The position numbers and the translations under genes are program-made. Positions 37,076-46,622 of a DNA stretch of 64,000 bases are shown piece by piece. Below the pieces are notes generated by a model. That model was not told the DNA's origin. It worked only from the letters and a program-made list of their open reading frames with translations, and did not search any database. Origin of the DNA: Trebonia sp050013875 (GTDB lineage Bacteria; Actinomycetota; Actinomycetes; Streptosporangiales; Streptosporangiaceae); contig JBEKEK010000018.1 of assembly GCA_050013875.1 (NCBI GenBank), positions 16,179 through 80,178 on the forward strand, given 5' to 3'. Each line of letters starts with the position of its first letter. The stretch's first letter is position 1.

Positions 37076-37089
37076 TCGAACCGGTTCGA
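37076..37089. promoter_or_regulatory. Perfect palindromic operator upstream of the sugar ABC operon
   Basis: TCGAACCGGTTCGA is a perfect 14-bp palindrome 89 bases before the binding-protein start and in a strongly AT-rich leader, unusual for this genome. It matches the site before the LacI gene at 13 of 14 positions. Confidence 0.78.
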
Positions 37090-37164
37090 TTACATAAGAC
37101 GATAAATGACCATAAAAGACGACAAAAATTAAACACAGTGGCACTAATTCAGAGAGGAATGACC

Positions 37165-38418
37165 GTGCACAGATCTCGCAGAGCGTCCGCCATCGGTGCT
37201 GCGCTCCTGGCCATGGGCACTGCCGCAGCGGCGCTAGCCGGCTGCTCAAGCTCCGCCAGCAGCAGCGGCAGTTCGTCCGCAGGCGGAACCTACACCTTCT
37301 GGGACCCCTATCCGCAGTACAGCGCGTCGTCCGCTTGGGCGCAGCTGGTCTCCAAGTGCGGGACCGAGGCCGGCGTGACGGTCAAGCGCACCGCGTATGA
37401 CACCACCGCGCTGACGACCCAGGCCCTGCTGGCGGGCCAGCAGGGCAACTCACCGGACATCCTGCTGGTCGACAACCCCGTGGTCTCCACGCTCGCCAGC
37501 GCGGGCATCCTCACCACCACCGCCCAGAACGGCCTGGCAACGGGGGCGATCGCGCAGAACATCCTCGGCGCGGGCGTCATCAACGGGAAGACCTACGGGG
37601 TGCCGATCGGCGCGAACACGCTGGCGCTGTACTACAACCCGACGATCCTGAAGGCAGCGGGCGTCAGCCCCAGTTCGATCACCAGCTGGGCCACCCTGAC
37701 CGCGGCGCTCGCCAAGGTCAAGGCCATCGGCAAGAAGGGCATCACCTTCTCTGGCATCAACACCGAGGAGGGCAGCTTCCAGTTCCTCCCCTGGTTCTGG
37801 GGCGCCGGAGCGAGCCTGACCGACCTCGACTCCCCGCAGGCCATCGCCGCGCTCACGCTCTGGACCACCTGGATCAAGGACGGGTACGCGCCGAACTCCG
37901 TGATCGGGGACACCCAGACGACCTCATGGCAGGAGTTCCAGACCGGCGACTTCGCCTTCGGCGAGAACGGCACCTGGCAGAAGGCCACCGCCGCCCAGAT
38001 GGGCGCGAAGGTCATCCAGATACCAGCGGAGAACGGCGGGGCGGCGCCGGTGCCCACCGGCGGTGAGTTCTTCACGATCCCGGTTCAGAAGGACACGGCC
38101 ACCTACGCGACTTCCGCGAAGATCGTGAGCTGCCTCTCTTCTACCAGCAACATCGTCACCACCGACAACACGCTGAACTACATCGCCCCAACGCAGGCCG
38201 GGCAGCAGGCCCAGGTGTCGTCCGATGCCTCGCTGAGCTCCTGGGTCACCGCGGTCGGCGTCGCCAAGGCGCGCACAGGAGACAACCTGGGCACGAAGTA
38301 CCCCGTCATCTCCCAGCAGATGTGGGCCGCGGTCCAGAAGGCGGAAAGCGGAGCGGCGTCACCCGCGAGCGCGCTGCAGGCGGCCCAGGCGGCGGCGACG
38401 GCCGGCATCAACAAGTAG
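37165..38418 (+). CDS. ABC sugar-transport substrate-binding lipoprotein
   Basis: The GTG at 37165 lies seven bases after a GAGAGG site and gives 417 residues; an ATG at 37159 is also in frame but abuts the site. The signal peptide ends in the lipobox ALAGC followed by a Ser/Gly linker. The mature protein is a two-lobe family-1 extracellular solute-binding protein (GGTYTFWDPYPQYS, LVDNPVVSTLA, NTLALYYNPTILKAAG). It captures oligosaccharides for the two following permeases. No ATPase gene is in the cluster, so a shared MsiK-type ATPase probably energises it, as in other actinomycete sugar importers. Confidence 0.92.
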   Translation: MHRSRRASAIGAALLAMGTAAAALAGCSSSASSSGSSSAGGTYTFWDPYPQYSASSAWAQLVSKCGTEAGVTVKRTAYDTTALTTQALLAGQQGNSPDILLVDNPVVSTLASAGILTTTAQNGLATGAIAQNILGAGVINGKTYGVPIGANTLALYYNPTILKAAGVSPSSITSWATLTAALAKVKAIGKKGITFSGINTEEGSFQFLPWFWGAGASLTDLDSPQAIAALTLWTTWIKDGYAPNSVIGDTQTTSWQEFQTGDFAFGENGTWQKATAAQMGAKVIQIPAENGGAAPVPTGGEFFTIPVQKDTATYATSAKIVSCLSSTSNIVTTDNTLNYIAPTQAGQQAQVSSDASLSSWVTAVGVAKARTGDNLGTKYPVISQQMWAAVQKAESGAASPASALQAAQAAATAGINK

Positions 38419-38443
38419 CGCACGACCAGCCGACGTGAGAGCT

Positions 38444-39418
38444 ATGACAACTGAGCAATCCAAGTCCCGCTCGGCTGCGGGCAGCGGTGACGGGGCGGTG
38501 CGCGCCGCCCCGTCACGCGCGCGGCGCGCGCGATCGCGAAGCAGGGCGCAGCTGGCGGCGTGGGGGTTCATCGCGCCGGTGGTGGTGTACCTCGGCCTCT
38601 TCTACGCTTACCCGCTCTACCGCAACATCGACCTGAGCGTCAGGACCTACACCCTCGCCTCGTTCGTCACCGGCGACGCCCCGTTCGCGGGATTCTCTAA
38701 CTACGCCAACGTGATCGAGAGCTCCACGTTCGCGCCCGCCCTCGTCAACACCACGATCTTCGTCTTCGCCTCGATCGCGTTTCAGTTCGCCATCGGCCTG
38801 GCGCTCGCTGTCTTCTTCTTCAGGAGCTTCCGCCTGTCCGGCGTCCTGCGGGCGCTGTTCCTGGTGCCTTGGCTGCTGCCGCTGCTGGTCTCCGCGTCGA
38901 CCTGGTCGTGGATGCTCGACAGCGACTCGGGGGTCGTGAACTCCTTCCTGCAGGCCTTCGGCATCGGGCAGATCGACTGGCTCACCTCGCCCCGATGGTC
39001 CCTGGTCGCGGTGCTGATCGCGAACATCTGGATCGGCATACCGTTCAACCTCGTCATCATGTACAGCGGGCTGCAGAGCATCTCGCCGGACGTCTTCGAG
39101 GCCGCCGCGATCGACGGTGCCAACGGGTGGCAGCGCTTCTGGCGGATCACCTTCCCGCTGCTGCGGCCGGTGTCCGCGATCACCCTGCTGCTCGGCTTCG
39201 TCTACACCCTGAAGGTCTTCGACATCGTCTGGATCATGACCAGGGGCGGGCCGGGCACGGCGTCGACGACCCTGGCGATCTGGTCCTACCAGCTCGGGTT
39301 CGGCTCGCTGCTGCCCGACTTCAGCTCGGCGGCCGCCGTCGGCAACCTGCTGATCATTATCGCGGTCATCTTCAGCCTCATCTACATCCGCGCCCGCCGC
39401 AGACTGGAGCTGACATGA
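38444..39418 (+). CDS. Sugar ABC transporter permease, MalF type
   Basis: This permease (324 residues from the ATG at 38444; a GTG at 38435 is also possible) has six membrane helices after a basic N-terminal tail, and the EAA loop near EAAAIDGANGWQRFWRITFP that contacts the ATPase. The final codon overlaps the second permease start in an ATGA. It forms the transmembrane channel with the next gene. It belongs to the family-1 carbohydrate importers. Confidence 0.93.
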   Translation: MTTEQSKSRSAAGSGDGAVRAAPSRARRARSRSRAQLAAWGFIAPVVVYLGLFYAYPLYRNIDLSVRTYTLASFVTGDAPFAGFSNYANVIESSTFAPALVNTTIFVFASIAFQFAIGLALAVFFFRSFRLSGVLRALFLVPWLLPLLVSASTWSWMLDSDSGVVNSFLQAFGIGQIDWLTSPRWSLVAVLIANIWIGIPFNLVIMYSGLQSISPDVFEAAAIDGANGWQRFWRITFPLLRPVSAITLLLGFVYTLKVFDIVWIMTRGGPGTASTTLAIWSYQLGFGSLLPDFSSAAAVGNLLIIIAVIFSLIYIRARRRLELT

Positions 39419-40230
39419 ACCGCCGCTCCTGGTGGCTCACCGCGCTCGGCGTGCTGTTCACCGCCGCGATGCTGTTCCCCGTCTACTGGATGATCAACGT
39501 CTCGCTGACGAAGACGTCCAACATGCGCAAGAGCCCGCCCAACCTGATCCCGGTCGACGGGACGCTGTCGGGTTACGCGGTCGTCATCCACCAGCAGCTG
39601 CCGTATCTCGGCACCAGCCTGCTTATCGGTCTCGGGACGGTCGCGCTCACGCTCCTGCTCGCGGCGCCTGCCGGGTACTCGGTCGCCAAGCTGCGGCCGC
39701 GCGGCGGCGGCGCGCTGAGCTTCGTGCTGCTGATCGCGCAGATGATCCCGGCGATCGTCATGGCGATGGGGTTCTACACCATCTACATCAAGCTTGGCAT
39801 CCTCAACACCGTCTGGGGCCTCATACTGGCCGACTCCACCATCGCCGTGCCGTTCGGGGTGCTCATCTTCGCCGCGTTCATGGCGCGGATACCGGACGAG
39901 CTGCTGCAGGCCGCCCGCATCGACGGAGCCGGGACCTTCCGCACGTTCGCATCCATCATCGTGCCGGTGAGCAGGAACGCGATCGTGACCGTCTCGCTCT
40001 TCGCCTTCCTGTGGGCATGGTCGGACTTCCTGTTCGCCAACACCCTCGACGGCGGCGGCTCGCTCCAGCCGATCACGCTCGGCATCTACGCCTACATCGG
40101 CAACAACAACCAGCAGTGGAACGCGATCATGGCTACCGCCGTCGTCGCCTCCGTCCCCGCGGCCGTGCTGCTGGTCATCGCGCAGCGCTACGTCGCCGCC
40201 GGCGTGACCGCGGGGGCGGTCAAGGACTAG
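39415..40230 (+). CDS. Sugar ABC transporter permease, MalG type
   Basis: The ATG overlaps the stop of the first permease by four bases. The 271-residue protein has six membrane helices and an EAA-type loop, LLQAARIDGAGTFRTF. Together with the first permease and the binding lipoprotein it makes the importer. The genes are followed by two intracellular glycosidase genes after a short gap with a repeated GTCAACGACCAG. Confidence 0.93.
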   Translation: MNRRSWWLTALGVLFTAAMLFPVYWMINVSLTKTSNMRKSPPNLIPVDGTLSGYAVVIHQQLPYLGTSLLIGLGTVALTLLLAAPAGYSVAKLRPRGGGALSFVLLIAQMIPAIVMAMGFYTIYIKLGILNTVWGLILADSTIAVPFGVLIFAAFMARIPDELLQAARIDGAGTFRTFASIIVPVSRNAIVTVSLFAFLWAWSDFLFANTLDGGGSLQPITLGIYAYIGNNNQQWNAIMATAVVASVPAAVLLVIAQRYVAAGVTAGAVKD

Positions 40231-40291
40231 CCGTCAACGACCAGTTGTCAACGACCAGCCGTCACGAGAACGTTGGGACGAATCTTCGAGC

Positions 40292-42301
40292 ATGGTGAGC
40301 TACCACGACGACAACGGCATCCTTGAGGTGCGGCACCGGCATGAGGTGATCCGCATCCAGGCCTGGGGCGCCGACAGCGCGCGCGTGCGCGCGGCCCGGT
40401 ACCGCATCCCGGCCGACAGCGTCGGCGCGCTTGGCGATGCCGCGCCCCCGGGCGGCGGCGGCAAGACCCAAATCACCATCGAACGAACGCGTGCTTCGCT
40501 TGTCAACGGACGGCTGCGCGTTGACATCGACTTCGACACCGGCGCCAGCTATCCGGAACCCCTGATCACCTTCCGCGGGGCTGACGGGAGGGAGCTGCTG
40601 GCCGAGAGCAGAGAGCACTTCTGGATGCCGGGCGCCCGCGTCTTCGCCGGCAACCGCTCCGGCGGGTACGAGATCCACCAGCAGTTCTCGGCCTACGCGG
40701 GCGAGCGGCTCTACGGGCTAGGGCAGCGCACGCACGGAAAACTCAACCTCAAGGGGCTCGCCCTTGACCTCGTCCAGCGGAACGGCGAGGTGAGCATACC
40801 GTTCGTCCTGTCCGATCGTGGTTACGGGCTGTTGTGGAATGTGCCTGCGACCGGCCGCGTCGAGTTCGCTGAGAACGCCACCCGCTGGCAGGCCGGCCAG
40901 GCACGCGAGATCGACTACTGGGTCACCGCCGCCCCCACCCCGGCCGGTATCCTCGCCCGCTACGCGGACGTCACCGGTCACCCGCCCGAGCTGCCCGCCT
41001 GGGCCAGCGGGTTCTGGCAGTCCAAGCTCCGCTACCGCACCCAGGACGAGCTCCTGGCGGTGGCCCGCGAGTACAAGCGCCGCGGCCTGCCGCTTTCGGT
41101 GATCGTGGCCGACTTCTTCCACTGGTCCGCCATGGGCGACTACCGCTTCGACGAACGCGAGTGGCCCGATCCGGACGCCATGGTCGCGGAGCTCAGGGGG
41201 ATGGGCGTCGAGCTCATGGTGTCTATCTGGCCCACGGTCTCACCGCTGTCAGAGAACTACGGCGAGTTCCTCGATCGCGGCCTGCTCGTGGGCGCCGACC
41301 AAGGCGTGGAGTTCCAGCAGACCATCGCGGACAAGGGGATGGGCGCGCCGATGCCGGTGGCGTTCTACGACCCGACGAACCCGCGGACGCGCGACTTCGT
41401 CTGGGATCTGGTGAAAAAGAACTACCTGGACCGGGGCATCCGCGTCTTCTGGCTCGACGCCTCCGAGCCCGAGCTCAACCCCGCCCACCCCGCCAACCTG
41501 TCCCTGTACGCGGGCCCCGGCGCGGAAGTGGCCGGCATCTACCCGCGTGACAACGCCAGGCTGTTCGCCGACGGCATGGCCGCGGCGGGGGAGGAGCAGA
41601 CCGTCTTCCTGTCCCGGTCCGCCTGGGCCGGCTCCCAGCGGTTCGGCGCGGCCGTGTGGTCGGGCGACATCCCGGCGACGTGGGAAGCGCTGGGGCGGCA
41701 GGTTCGGGCCGGCCTGAGCATCGCCATCTCCGGCATCCCCTGGTGGACGACCGACATCGGCGGCTTCCACGGCGGCGACCCCGCTGATCCCGCTTATCAG
41801 GAGCTCATCGTCCGGTGGTTCCAGTACGGCGTGTTCTGCCCGCTGTTCCGCTTGCACGGCGACCGGCACCCTCGGGTGCCCACCGGCCACGCCATGACGG
41901 GCGGCCCGAACGAGGTGTGGTCGTACGGCGCCGCTTACGAACGGATCGTTGCCGCCCTGCGGCTGCGCGAGCGGTTGCGGCCCTACATCCACGAGCAGAT
42001 GCGGGTCGCGTCGCGGGCCGGGGTGCCGCCGATGCGGCCGCTCTGGGTGGACTTCCCGCAGGACCCGGACGCGTGGCGGGCCGAGGACGCGTTCTTGTTC
42101 GGACCCGACCTCCTCATCGCTCCGGTCCTTGAGCCGGGAGCGCGCGTGCGCGAGGTCTACTTGCCGGCCGGCCGTGCCTGGGTCGAGGCATGGACCGGGG
42201 AGCGCCGCCACGGGGGAGACATCGCGCGCGTCCCGCTCTCCCCCGACCGCATCCCCGTCTTCGTGGCAGAAGGAGCCGAGGTGCTTGGCGTTGTCCGCTA
42301 G
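40292..42301 (+). CDS. GH31 family glycosidase, alpha-xylosidase-like
   Basis: The 669-residue cytosolic protein has an N-terminal beta-sandwich domain and a GH31 catalytic barrel. The nucleophile is D389 in RVFWLDASEPE, and the acid/base D459 in AVWSGDIPATW. The WLDASEPE form is closer to alpha-xylosidases acting on xyloglucan oligosaccharides than to alpha-glucosidases (inference from motif). The start ATG follows the permease by 61 bases. It has no signal peptide, fitting intracellular hydrolysis of imported oligosaccharides. An alternative is alpha-glucosidase activity. Confidence 0.87.
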   Translation: MVSYHDDNGILEVRHRHEVIRIQAWGADSARVRAARYRIPADSVGALGDAAPPGGGGKTQITIERTRASLVNGRLRVDIDFDTGASYPEPLITFRGADGRELLAESREHFWMPGARVFAGNRSGGYEIHQQFSAYAGERLYGLGQRTHGKLNLKGLALDLVQRNGEVSIPFVLSDRGYGLLWNVPATGRVEFAENATRWQAGQAREIDYWVTAAPTPAGILARYADVTGHPPELPAWASGFWQSKLRYRTQDELLAVAREYKRRGLPLSVIVADFFHWSAMGDYRFDEREWPDPDAMVAELRGMGVELMVSIWPTVSPLSENYGEFLDRGLLVGADQGVEFQQTIADKGMGAPMPVAFYDPTNPRTRDFVWDLVKKNYLDRGIRVFWLDASEPELNPAHPANLSLYAGPGAEVAGIYPRDNARLFADGMAAAGEEQTVFLSRSAWAGSQRFGAAVWSGDIPATWEALGRQVRAGLSIAISGIPWWTTDIGGFHGGDPADPAYQELIVRWFQYGVFCPLFRLHGDRHPRVPTGHAMTGGPNEVWSYGAAYERIVAALRLRERLRPYIHEQMRVASRAGVPPMRPLWVDFPQDPDAWRAEDAFLFGPDLLIAPVLEPGARVREVYLPAGRAWVEAWTGERRHGGDIARVPLSPDRIPVFVAEGAEVLGVVR

Positions 42302-42314
42302 ACAAGGTGGGCCA

Positions 42315-44219
42315 GTGCATCCGTCCACCTCGGTCTGGCGCCCGCTCGGGGCCGACGAGATCCAGATCACCGGCGGCCTCTGGGGACAGAAGCAGCGGCT
42401 GAACGCGGACACGATCCTCGGGCACTGCGAGTCGTGGATGGAACGCATCGGCTGGATCGGCAACTTCGACCGCGCCGCGGCCGGCACCATCGGCACCGCG
42501 CTCGCCAACACGGGGCACTCCGGCATCGAGTTCGTCGACTCCGAGATCTACAAGCTCCTCGAGGCCATGGCGTGGGAACTGGGGCGCGCGTACTCCGGCG
42601 ACCTGGACCGCCGCTACCAGGCGCTGGCCGAGCGGGTTGCCGCCGCTCAGCAGCCGGACGGTTACCTGCACACGAGCTTCGGCGGGTCCGGGCAGCCGCC
42701 TCGCTACTCCAGCCTTGAGTCCGGGCACGAGCTGTACTGCTTCGGTCACCTCTTCCAGGCGGCCGTCGCCCGGCTGCGGACCGGCCATGACGATCTCCTC
42801 CCGCAGGTCGCCCGGCGTCTGGCCAATCACGTCTACCGCCAGTTCGGGCCGGGCGGCCGGGTCGCGGTCTGCGGTCACCCGGAAATCGAGATGGCGCTGG
42901 TCGAGCTCGCCCGCGCGACCGGGGACGAGAGCTACCTCGAACTCGCCCGGCTGTTCATCGAGCGCCGGGGAACGGGCACACTCGGAGTCCATCCATTCGG
43001 CCAGGAGTACTTCCAGGACGACATCCCCGTCCGTCAGGCAACCACCTTGCGGGGCCATGCCGTGCGTGCCCTCTACCTCGCCTCGGGCGCCCTTGACGTC
43101 GCGGCCGAGACCGGCGACGCTGGCCTGCTCGCCGCGGTGCGGGCGCAGTGGGCGAACGGCTTGGCCCGCCGCACGTACCTCACCGGCGGAGTCGGCTCGC
43201 ATCATCAGGACGAGGCGTTCGGCGATGACTTCGAGCTTCCGGCCGACCGCGCCTACGCGGAGACCTGCGCGGGCATCGCATCGGTGATGCTGAGCTGGCG
43301 GCTCCTCCTGGTCACCGGGGAGGACCAGTACGCGGACCTGATCGAGCGCACGCTGCTCAACAACGTTCTCGCGTCGCCGCGAGCCGACGGGCGCGCCTTC
43401 TACTACACGAACACGCTCCACCAGCGGACCCCGGGCGGGGAGCCCGACCAGGACCGGCTGAGCCATCGCGCGCAATCGCGGCTCCGCGCGCCGTGGTTCG
43501 AGGTCTCCTGCTGCCCCACCAACGTCGCGCGCACCCTGGCCAGCGTCAGCCTGTACTTCGCGACCGCGAGCGACGACGGCGTCCAGCTGCACCAGTACGG
43601 CGATTACCAGGTGGCCGCGAAGCTGGCCGCGGGACCGGTCACGCTGCGGGTCTCAAGCGCTTATCCCGCAAGCGGCACGGTCTCGGTGACGATCATCGAG
43701 GCACCCGCCGAGGAGCTGACCCTCCGGCTGCGGATCCCCGGCTGGGCGCGCGGTTCCGCCGTGCTGAGCGAGAACCCGACCACGCGGGCGGCTGGCCACG
43801 CCGAGATCCGGCGCGTCTTCCGGGCCGGCGAGTCCGTCAGCGTCACGTTTCCCGAGCAGGCGCGGGCCACCTACCCGGACTCGCGCCTCGACTCCATCCG
43901 CGGCACGTTCGCGGTGGAGCAGGGGCCGCTCGTCCTCGCGCTTGAGTCGCCCGATCTCCCGCCGGAGTGGAACGTCAACGAGATCACGGCCGACCCGGAA
44001 AGCATCGGCGTCAGCCGGCACGGCGCCACCCTCGACGTCTACCGCCTCCCCCCGGCCCCGCCGGGGTGGCCCTATCACCAGGAGCGGCCCCAGGACGAGG
44101 GCCAACGGGTGCGGGCCCGCCTGATCCCTTACCACCAGTGGGCCAACCGCGGCCCCGCCACCATGCGGGTCTGGCTTCCGATCGCCAGCCGCGGTGCGGC
44201 CGCACCGGGTGGCGCCTGA
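42315..44219 (+). CDS. GH127 beta-L-arabinofuranosidase-like enzyme
   Basis: The GTG at 42315 lies six bases after AAGGTGG and gives 634 residues. The protein matches the DUF1680/GH127 family: a six-alpha-hairpin barrel with the zinc/cysteine catalytic cluster E316 and C318 (AETCAG) plus C399 and C400 (SCCPTN). In the bifidobacterial HypBA1 enzyme the equivalent residues are a glutamate and three cysteines, one of which is the nucleophile. The enzyme removes terminal beta-L-arabinofuranose from plant glycoproteins or polysaccharides. It is the last gene of the island, 13 bases after the GH31 stop. No signal peptide is seen. Confidence 0.9.
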   Translation: MHPSTSVWRPLGADEIQITGGLWGQKQRLNADTILGHCESWMERIGWIGNFDRAAAGTIGTALANTGHSGIEFVDSEIYKLLEAMAWELGRAYSGDLDRRYQALAERVAAAQQPDGYLHTSFGGSGQPPRYSSLESGHELYCFGHLFQAAVARLRTGHDDLLPQVARRLANHVYRQFGPGGRVAVCGHPEIEMALVELARATGDESYLELARLFIERRGTGTLGVHPFGQEYFQDDIPVRQATTLRGHAVRALYLASGALDVAAETGDAGLLAAVRAQWANGLARRTYLTGGVGSHHQDEAFGDDFELPADRAYAETCAGIASVMLSWRLLLVTGEDQYADLIERTLLNNVLASPRADGRAFYYTNTLHQRTPGGEPDQDRLSHRAQSRLRAPWFEVSCCPTNVARTLASVSLYFATASDDGVQLHQYGDYQVAAKLAAGPVTLRVSSAYPASGTVSVTIIEAPAEELTLRLRIPGWARGSAVLSENPTTRAAGHAEIRRVFRAGESVSVTFPEQARATYPDSRLDSIRGTFAVEQGPLVLALESPDLPPEWNVNEITADPESIGVSRHGATLDVYRLPPAPPGWPYHQERPQDEGQRVRARLIPYHQWANRGPATMRVWLPIASRGAAAPGGA

Positions 44220-44274
44220 CCGGACAGGGCGACCAGATCGGAGGTCGGCTTGCCGTGCCGCTCCGCACTATATA

Positions 44275-44304
44275 TGTTAGAAGCTAACATGTTAGTAACT
44301 AACA
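44275..44304. promoter_or_regulatory. Two abutting 15-bp TetR-type operator palindromes
   Basis: TGTTAGAAGCTAACA (44275-44289) and TGTTAGTAACTAACA (44290-44304) abut without a gap, differing only in the central bases. They lie over the promoter region of the exporter gene, 13 bases before its ATG. The next but one gene encodes a TetR-family regulator, the likely ligand of these sites. Confidence 0.88.
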
Positions 44305-44316
44305 TTTGGAGGTGTG

Positions 44317-45819
44317 ATGCGGGCGGTCAGGTGGTGGATGCTGGCGGTGACGTGCCTGTCGGTGATCGTGGTGAGCCTGGACCTCACGGTCTTGAACATC
44401 GCGTTGCCGAGCATCTCGGCCGCGCTGCACGCCTCGACCGCCAACCTGCAATGGATCGTCGATGCGTACTCGCTCGCCTTCGCCGGCCTCATGCTGTCGG
44501 CCGGGGTGATGGGCGACCGGCTCGGCCGCAGGCGGGTGCTGCTGGCCGGGCTGGCCGTGTTCCTGGCGGCGTCGGTGTGGTGCGCGCTGTCCGCCTCGGT
44601 GGGTGAGCTGATCGCGGGGCGGGTGCTGATGGGGCTGGGCGCCGCAGTCGTGTTCCCGCTCTCCCTGGCGATCACCTCGGCGGCGTTCGGCGGCGCCGAG
44701 CGTCCGCGGGCGATCGGCATCCTCACCGCGGCGGTCGCGCTCGGGCTGCCGCTCGGCCCGGTCATCGGCGGCGTACTGCTGCAGCACTTCGCGTGGAACT
44801 CGGTGTTCTGGATCAACGTGCCCGCGGTCTGCCTGACCCTGGCGGCCGGGTTCTTGCTGGTGCCCGAGTCGCGCAATCCGGCCGCGCCGCCGCTTGACGT
44901 TCCGGGCGCGCTACTGTCGGCCGCGGCGGTTACCAGCCTGGTCTGGGGGGCGATCAACGGCCCCGAACACGGCTGGGCGGCGCCGGCGACGTGGGCGCTG
45001 CTGGCCGGATCGGCGGTCCTGCTCGCCGCCTTCGTCTTCCGCGAGCGCCGGGTCGCGTGCCCGCTCATCGACCCGGCGCTGTTCCGGGACCGCCGGTTCG
45101 CCTGGGGCACCGCCGCCACCGTGGCCGTCTCGGTGGCGCTGTTCGCGATCCTGTTCACGGTTCCGCAGTACCTGGAGAGCGCGCTCGGCGATGACCCCGT
45201 CAGCGCCGGTCTCCGGCTGCTCCCGATGATGGCGGGACTGCTGGTCGCGGGGGGCGCGGCGAGCTCGGCGGTGCGGGCAATCGGCACCAGGCTCACCGTG
45301 ACCGGGGGGCTGGGGCTGCTGACGGCGGGGCTTGCCGTGCTCGGGCAGGTTCACCTGGCCACCGGGTACGCCGTGGTGGCGACCGGGCTGGCGCTGTGCG
45401 GGCTCGGCACCGGCGCGGCCATCGCCGCCGCGATGGACGCGGTCATGGCCGCCGTCGGCGGCGACGAGGCCGGCGCCGGGGCTGCCGTTAACAGCACGCT
45501 GCGCCAGGTCGGCGGGGCGATGGCGGTCGCCGTGCTCGGCAGCGTGCTGTCGGCTGGCTACGCCGGGGCCTTGCGCCCCGCCCTGGCCGGGCTCCCGGCC
45601 GGCGAGGCGGCCACGGCCCGGGCCTCCATCGCCGGCGCCGCCGCACTCGCCGCTCGCCTGCCGTCCGGCGGCTGGCTGCGCGCGGCCGCGGGCACGGCGT
45701 TCCTGCGGGGCATGAGCATCGTCATGCTCAGCTGCGCCGGCCTCGCCGTGCTCACCGCCCTGACCAGCCTGCGTTATCTGCCCGGCCGCGCAATCCCGTC
45801 GGCCGATACGCGACGATGA
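44317..45819 (+). CDS. MFS drug exporter, DHA2 (EmrB/QacA) family
   Basis: The ATG at 44317 follows a GGAGG site by four bases and gives 500 residues with 14 predicted membrane helices. Signature motifs are LDLTVLNIALPSI (motif D1 type), GRVLMGLGAAVVFPLSLAI and the GDRLGRRRVLL loop between helices 2 and 3. Such exporters expel dyes, antiseptics or antibiotics by proton exchange. The gene is fused in an operon with the TetR regulator that begins four bases after its stop. The pair has the layout of a self-regulated efflux cassette, with tandem operators upstream. Confidence 0.92.
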   Translation: MRAVRWWMLAVTCLSVIVVSLDLTVLNIALPSISAALHASTANLQWIVDAYSLAFAGLMLSAGVMGDRLGRRRVLLAGLAVFLAASVWCALSASVGELIAGRVLMGLGAAVVFPLSLAITSAAFGGAERPRAIGILTAAVALGLPLGPVIGGVLLQHFAWNSVFWINVPAVCLTLAAGFLLVPESRNPAAPPLDVPGALLSAAAVTSLVWGAINGPEHGWAAPATWALLAGSAVLLAAFVFRERRVACPLIDPALFRDRRFAWGTAATVAVSVALFAILFTVPQYLESALGDDPVSAGLRLLPMMAGLLVAGGAASSAVRAIGTRLTVTGGLGLLTAGLAVLGQVHLATGYAVVATGLALCGLGTGAAIAAAMDAVMAAVGGDEAGAGAAVNSTLRQVGGAMAVAVLGSVLSAGYAGALRPALAGLPAGEAATARASIAGAAALAARLPSGGWLRAAAGTAFLRGMSIVMLSCAGLAVLTALTSLRYLPGRAIPSADTRR

Positions 45820-45823
45820 ACGC

Positions 45824-46420
45824 GTGACCGAACCCACCGAACCGGAGCCGGACTGGCGGCAGCGCAAGAAGGCGGAGACCCGCGACCGTATCCGCGGCTG
45901 CGCACTGCGCCTCTTCCTTGAGCAGGGATACGACGCCACCACCGTCGAGCAGATCGCGGCCGCGGCCGGTGTCTCGCACATGACGTTCTTCCGCTACTTT
46001 CCGGCCAAGGAAGACGTGGTCCTGTCCGACAGCTACGACCCCATGATCACCCGGCTGCTCGGGCAGACCCCCGCCGCCTGGCCAGTCCGCGAGCGCATCC
46101 GCGTGGCGCTGCTGCAGGGGCTCGCGCAGGTCTATGCGGCCGACCGCGGCACCCTGCTCGCCCAGAACAAGCTCATCGCCGCCACCCCGGCGCTGCGTGA
46201 CCGGCTCTGGGCAGACCAGCTGGCCACTCAGCGGCTCTTCCTGCAGGCCCTCGGCCAAGGAGAGCCCGGCCACCGCCCCGGCCTGCGGACCAGGGTCACC
46301 GTCGCGGCCTGCCTGGCCGCGGCGAGCACCGCCATTCTCGCCTGGGTAGAGAACGACGGCATCCCCGAACTACCCGAGCTGATCGATCAGGCCTTCGAGA
46401 GCCTCGCCCACCTCGCGTGA
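45824..46420 (+). CDS. TetR-family transcriptional regulator
   Basis: The 198-residue protein starts at GTG and has the N-terminal TetR helix-turn-helix (GYDATTVEQIAAAAGVSHMT and FFRYFPAKEDV). The C-terminal ligand domain is helical and not assigned to a subfamily. It is co-transcribed with the DHA2 exporter, so it likely represses the pair via the operators at 44275-44304 and releases on binding the exported compound. Confidence 0.92.
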   Translation: MTEPTEPEPDWRQRKKAETRDRIRGCALRLFLEQGYDATTVEQIAAAAGVSHMTFFRYFPAKEDVVLSDSYDPMITRLLGQTPAAWPVRERIRVALLQGLAQVYAADRGTLLAQNKLIAATPALRDRLWADQLATQRLFLQALGQGEPGHRPGLRTRVTVAACLAAASTAILAWVENDGIPELPELIDQAFESLAHLA

Positions 46421-46622
46421 GCGCTCGGCGCGGTGAAGGTGCAGGTGGCGGGTAGCGGCCGGCCACCGTACGTTCATCCGAATGAATTTGATTTTGTCTC
46501 GCGCGCCACAATCAGCCGCGCCATTGTTGGTTGCTTGCTGATTGACAACATTCTTTGGCCAGTGAGACGGTGCAAAAGGGCCGGTCATAGGTGGAGCCGG
46601 CCCGGTTAGGCGGAGGTGCGGA

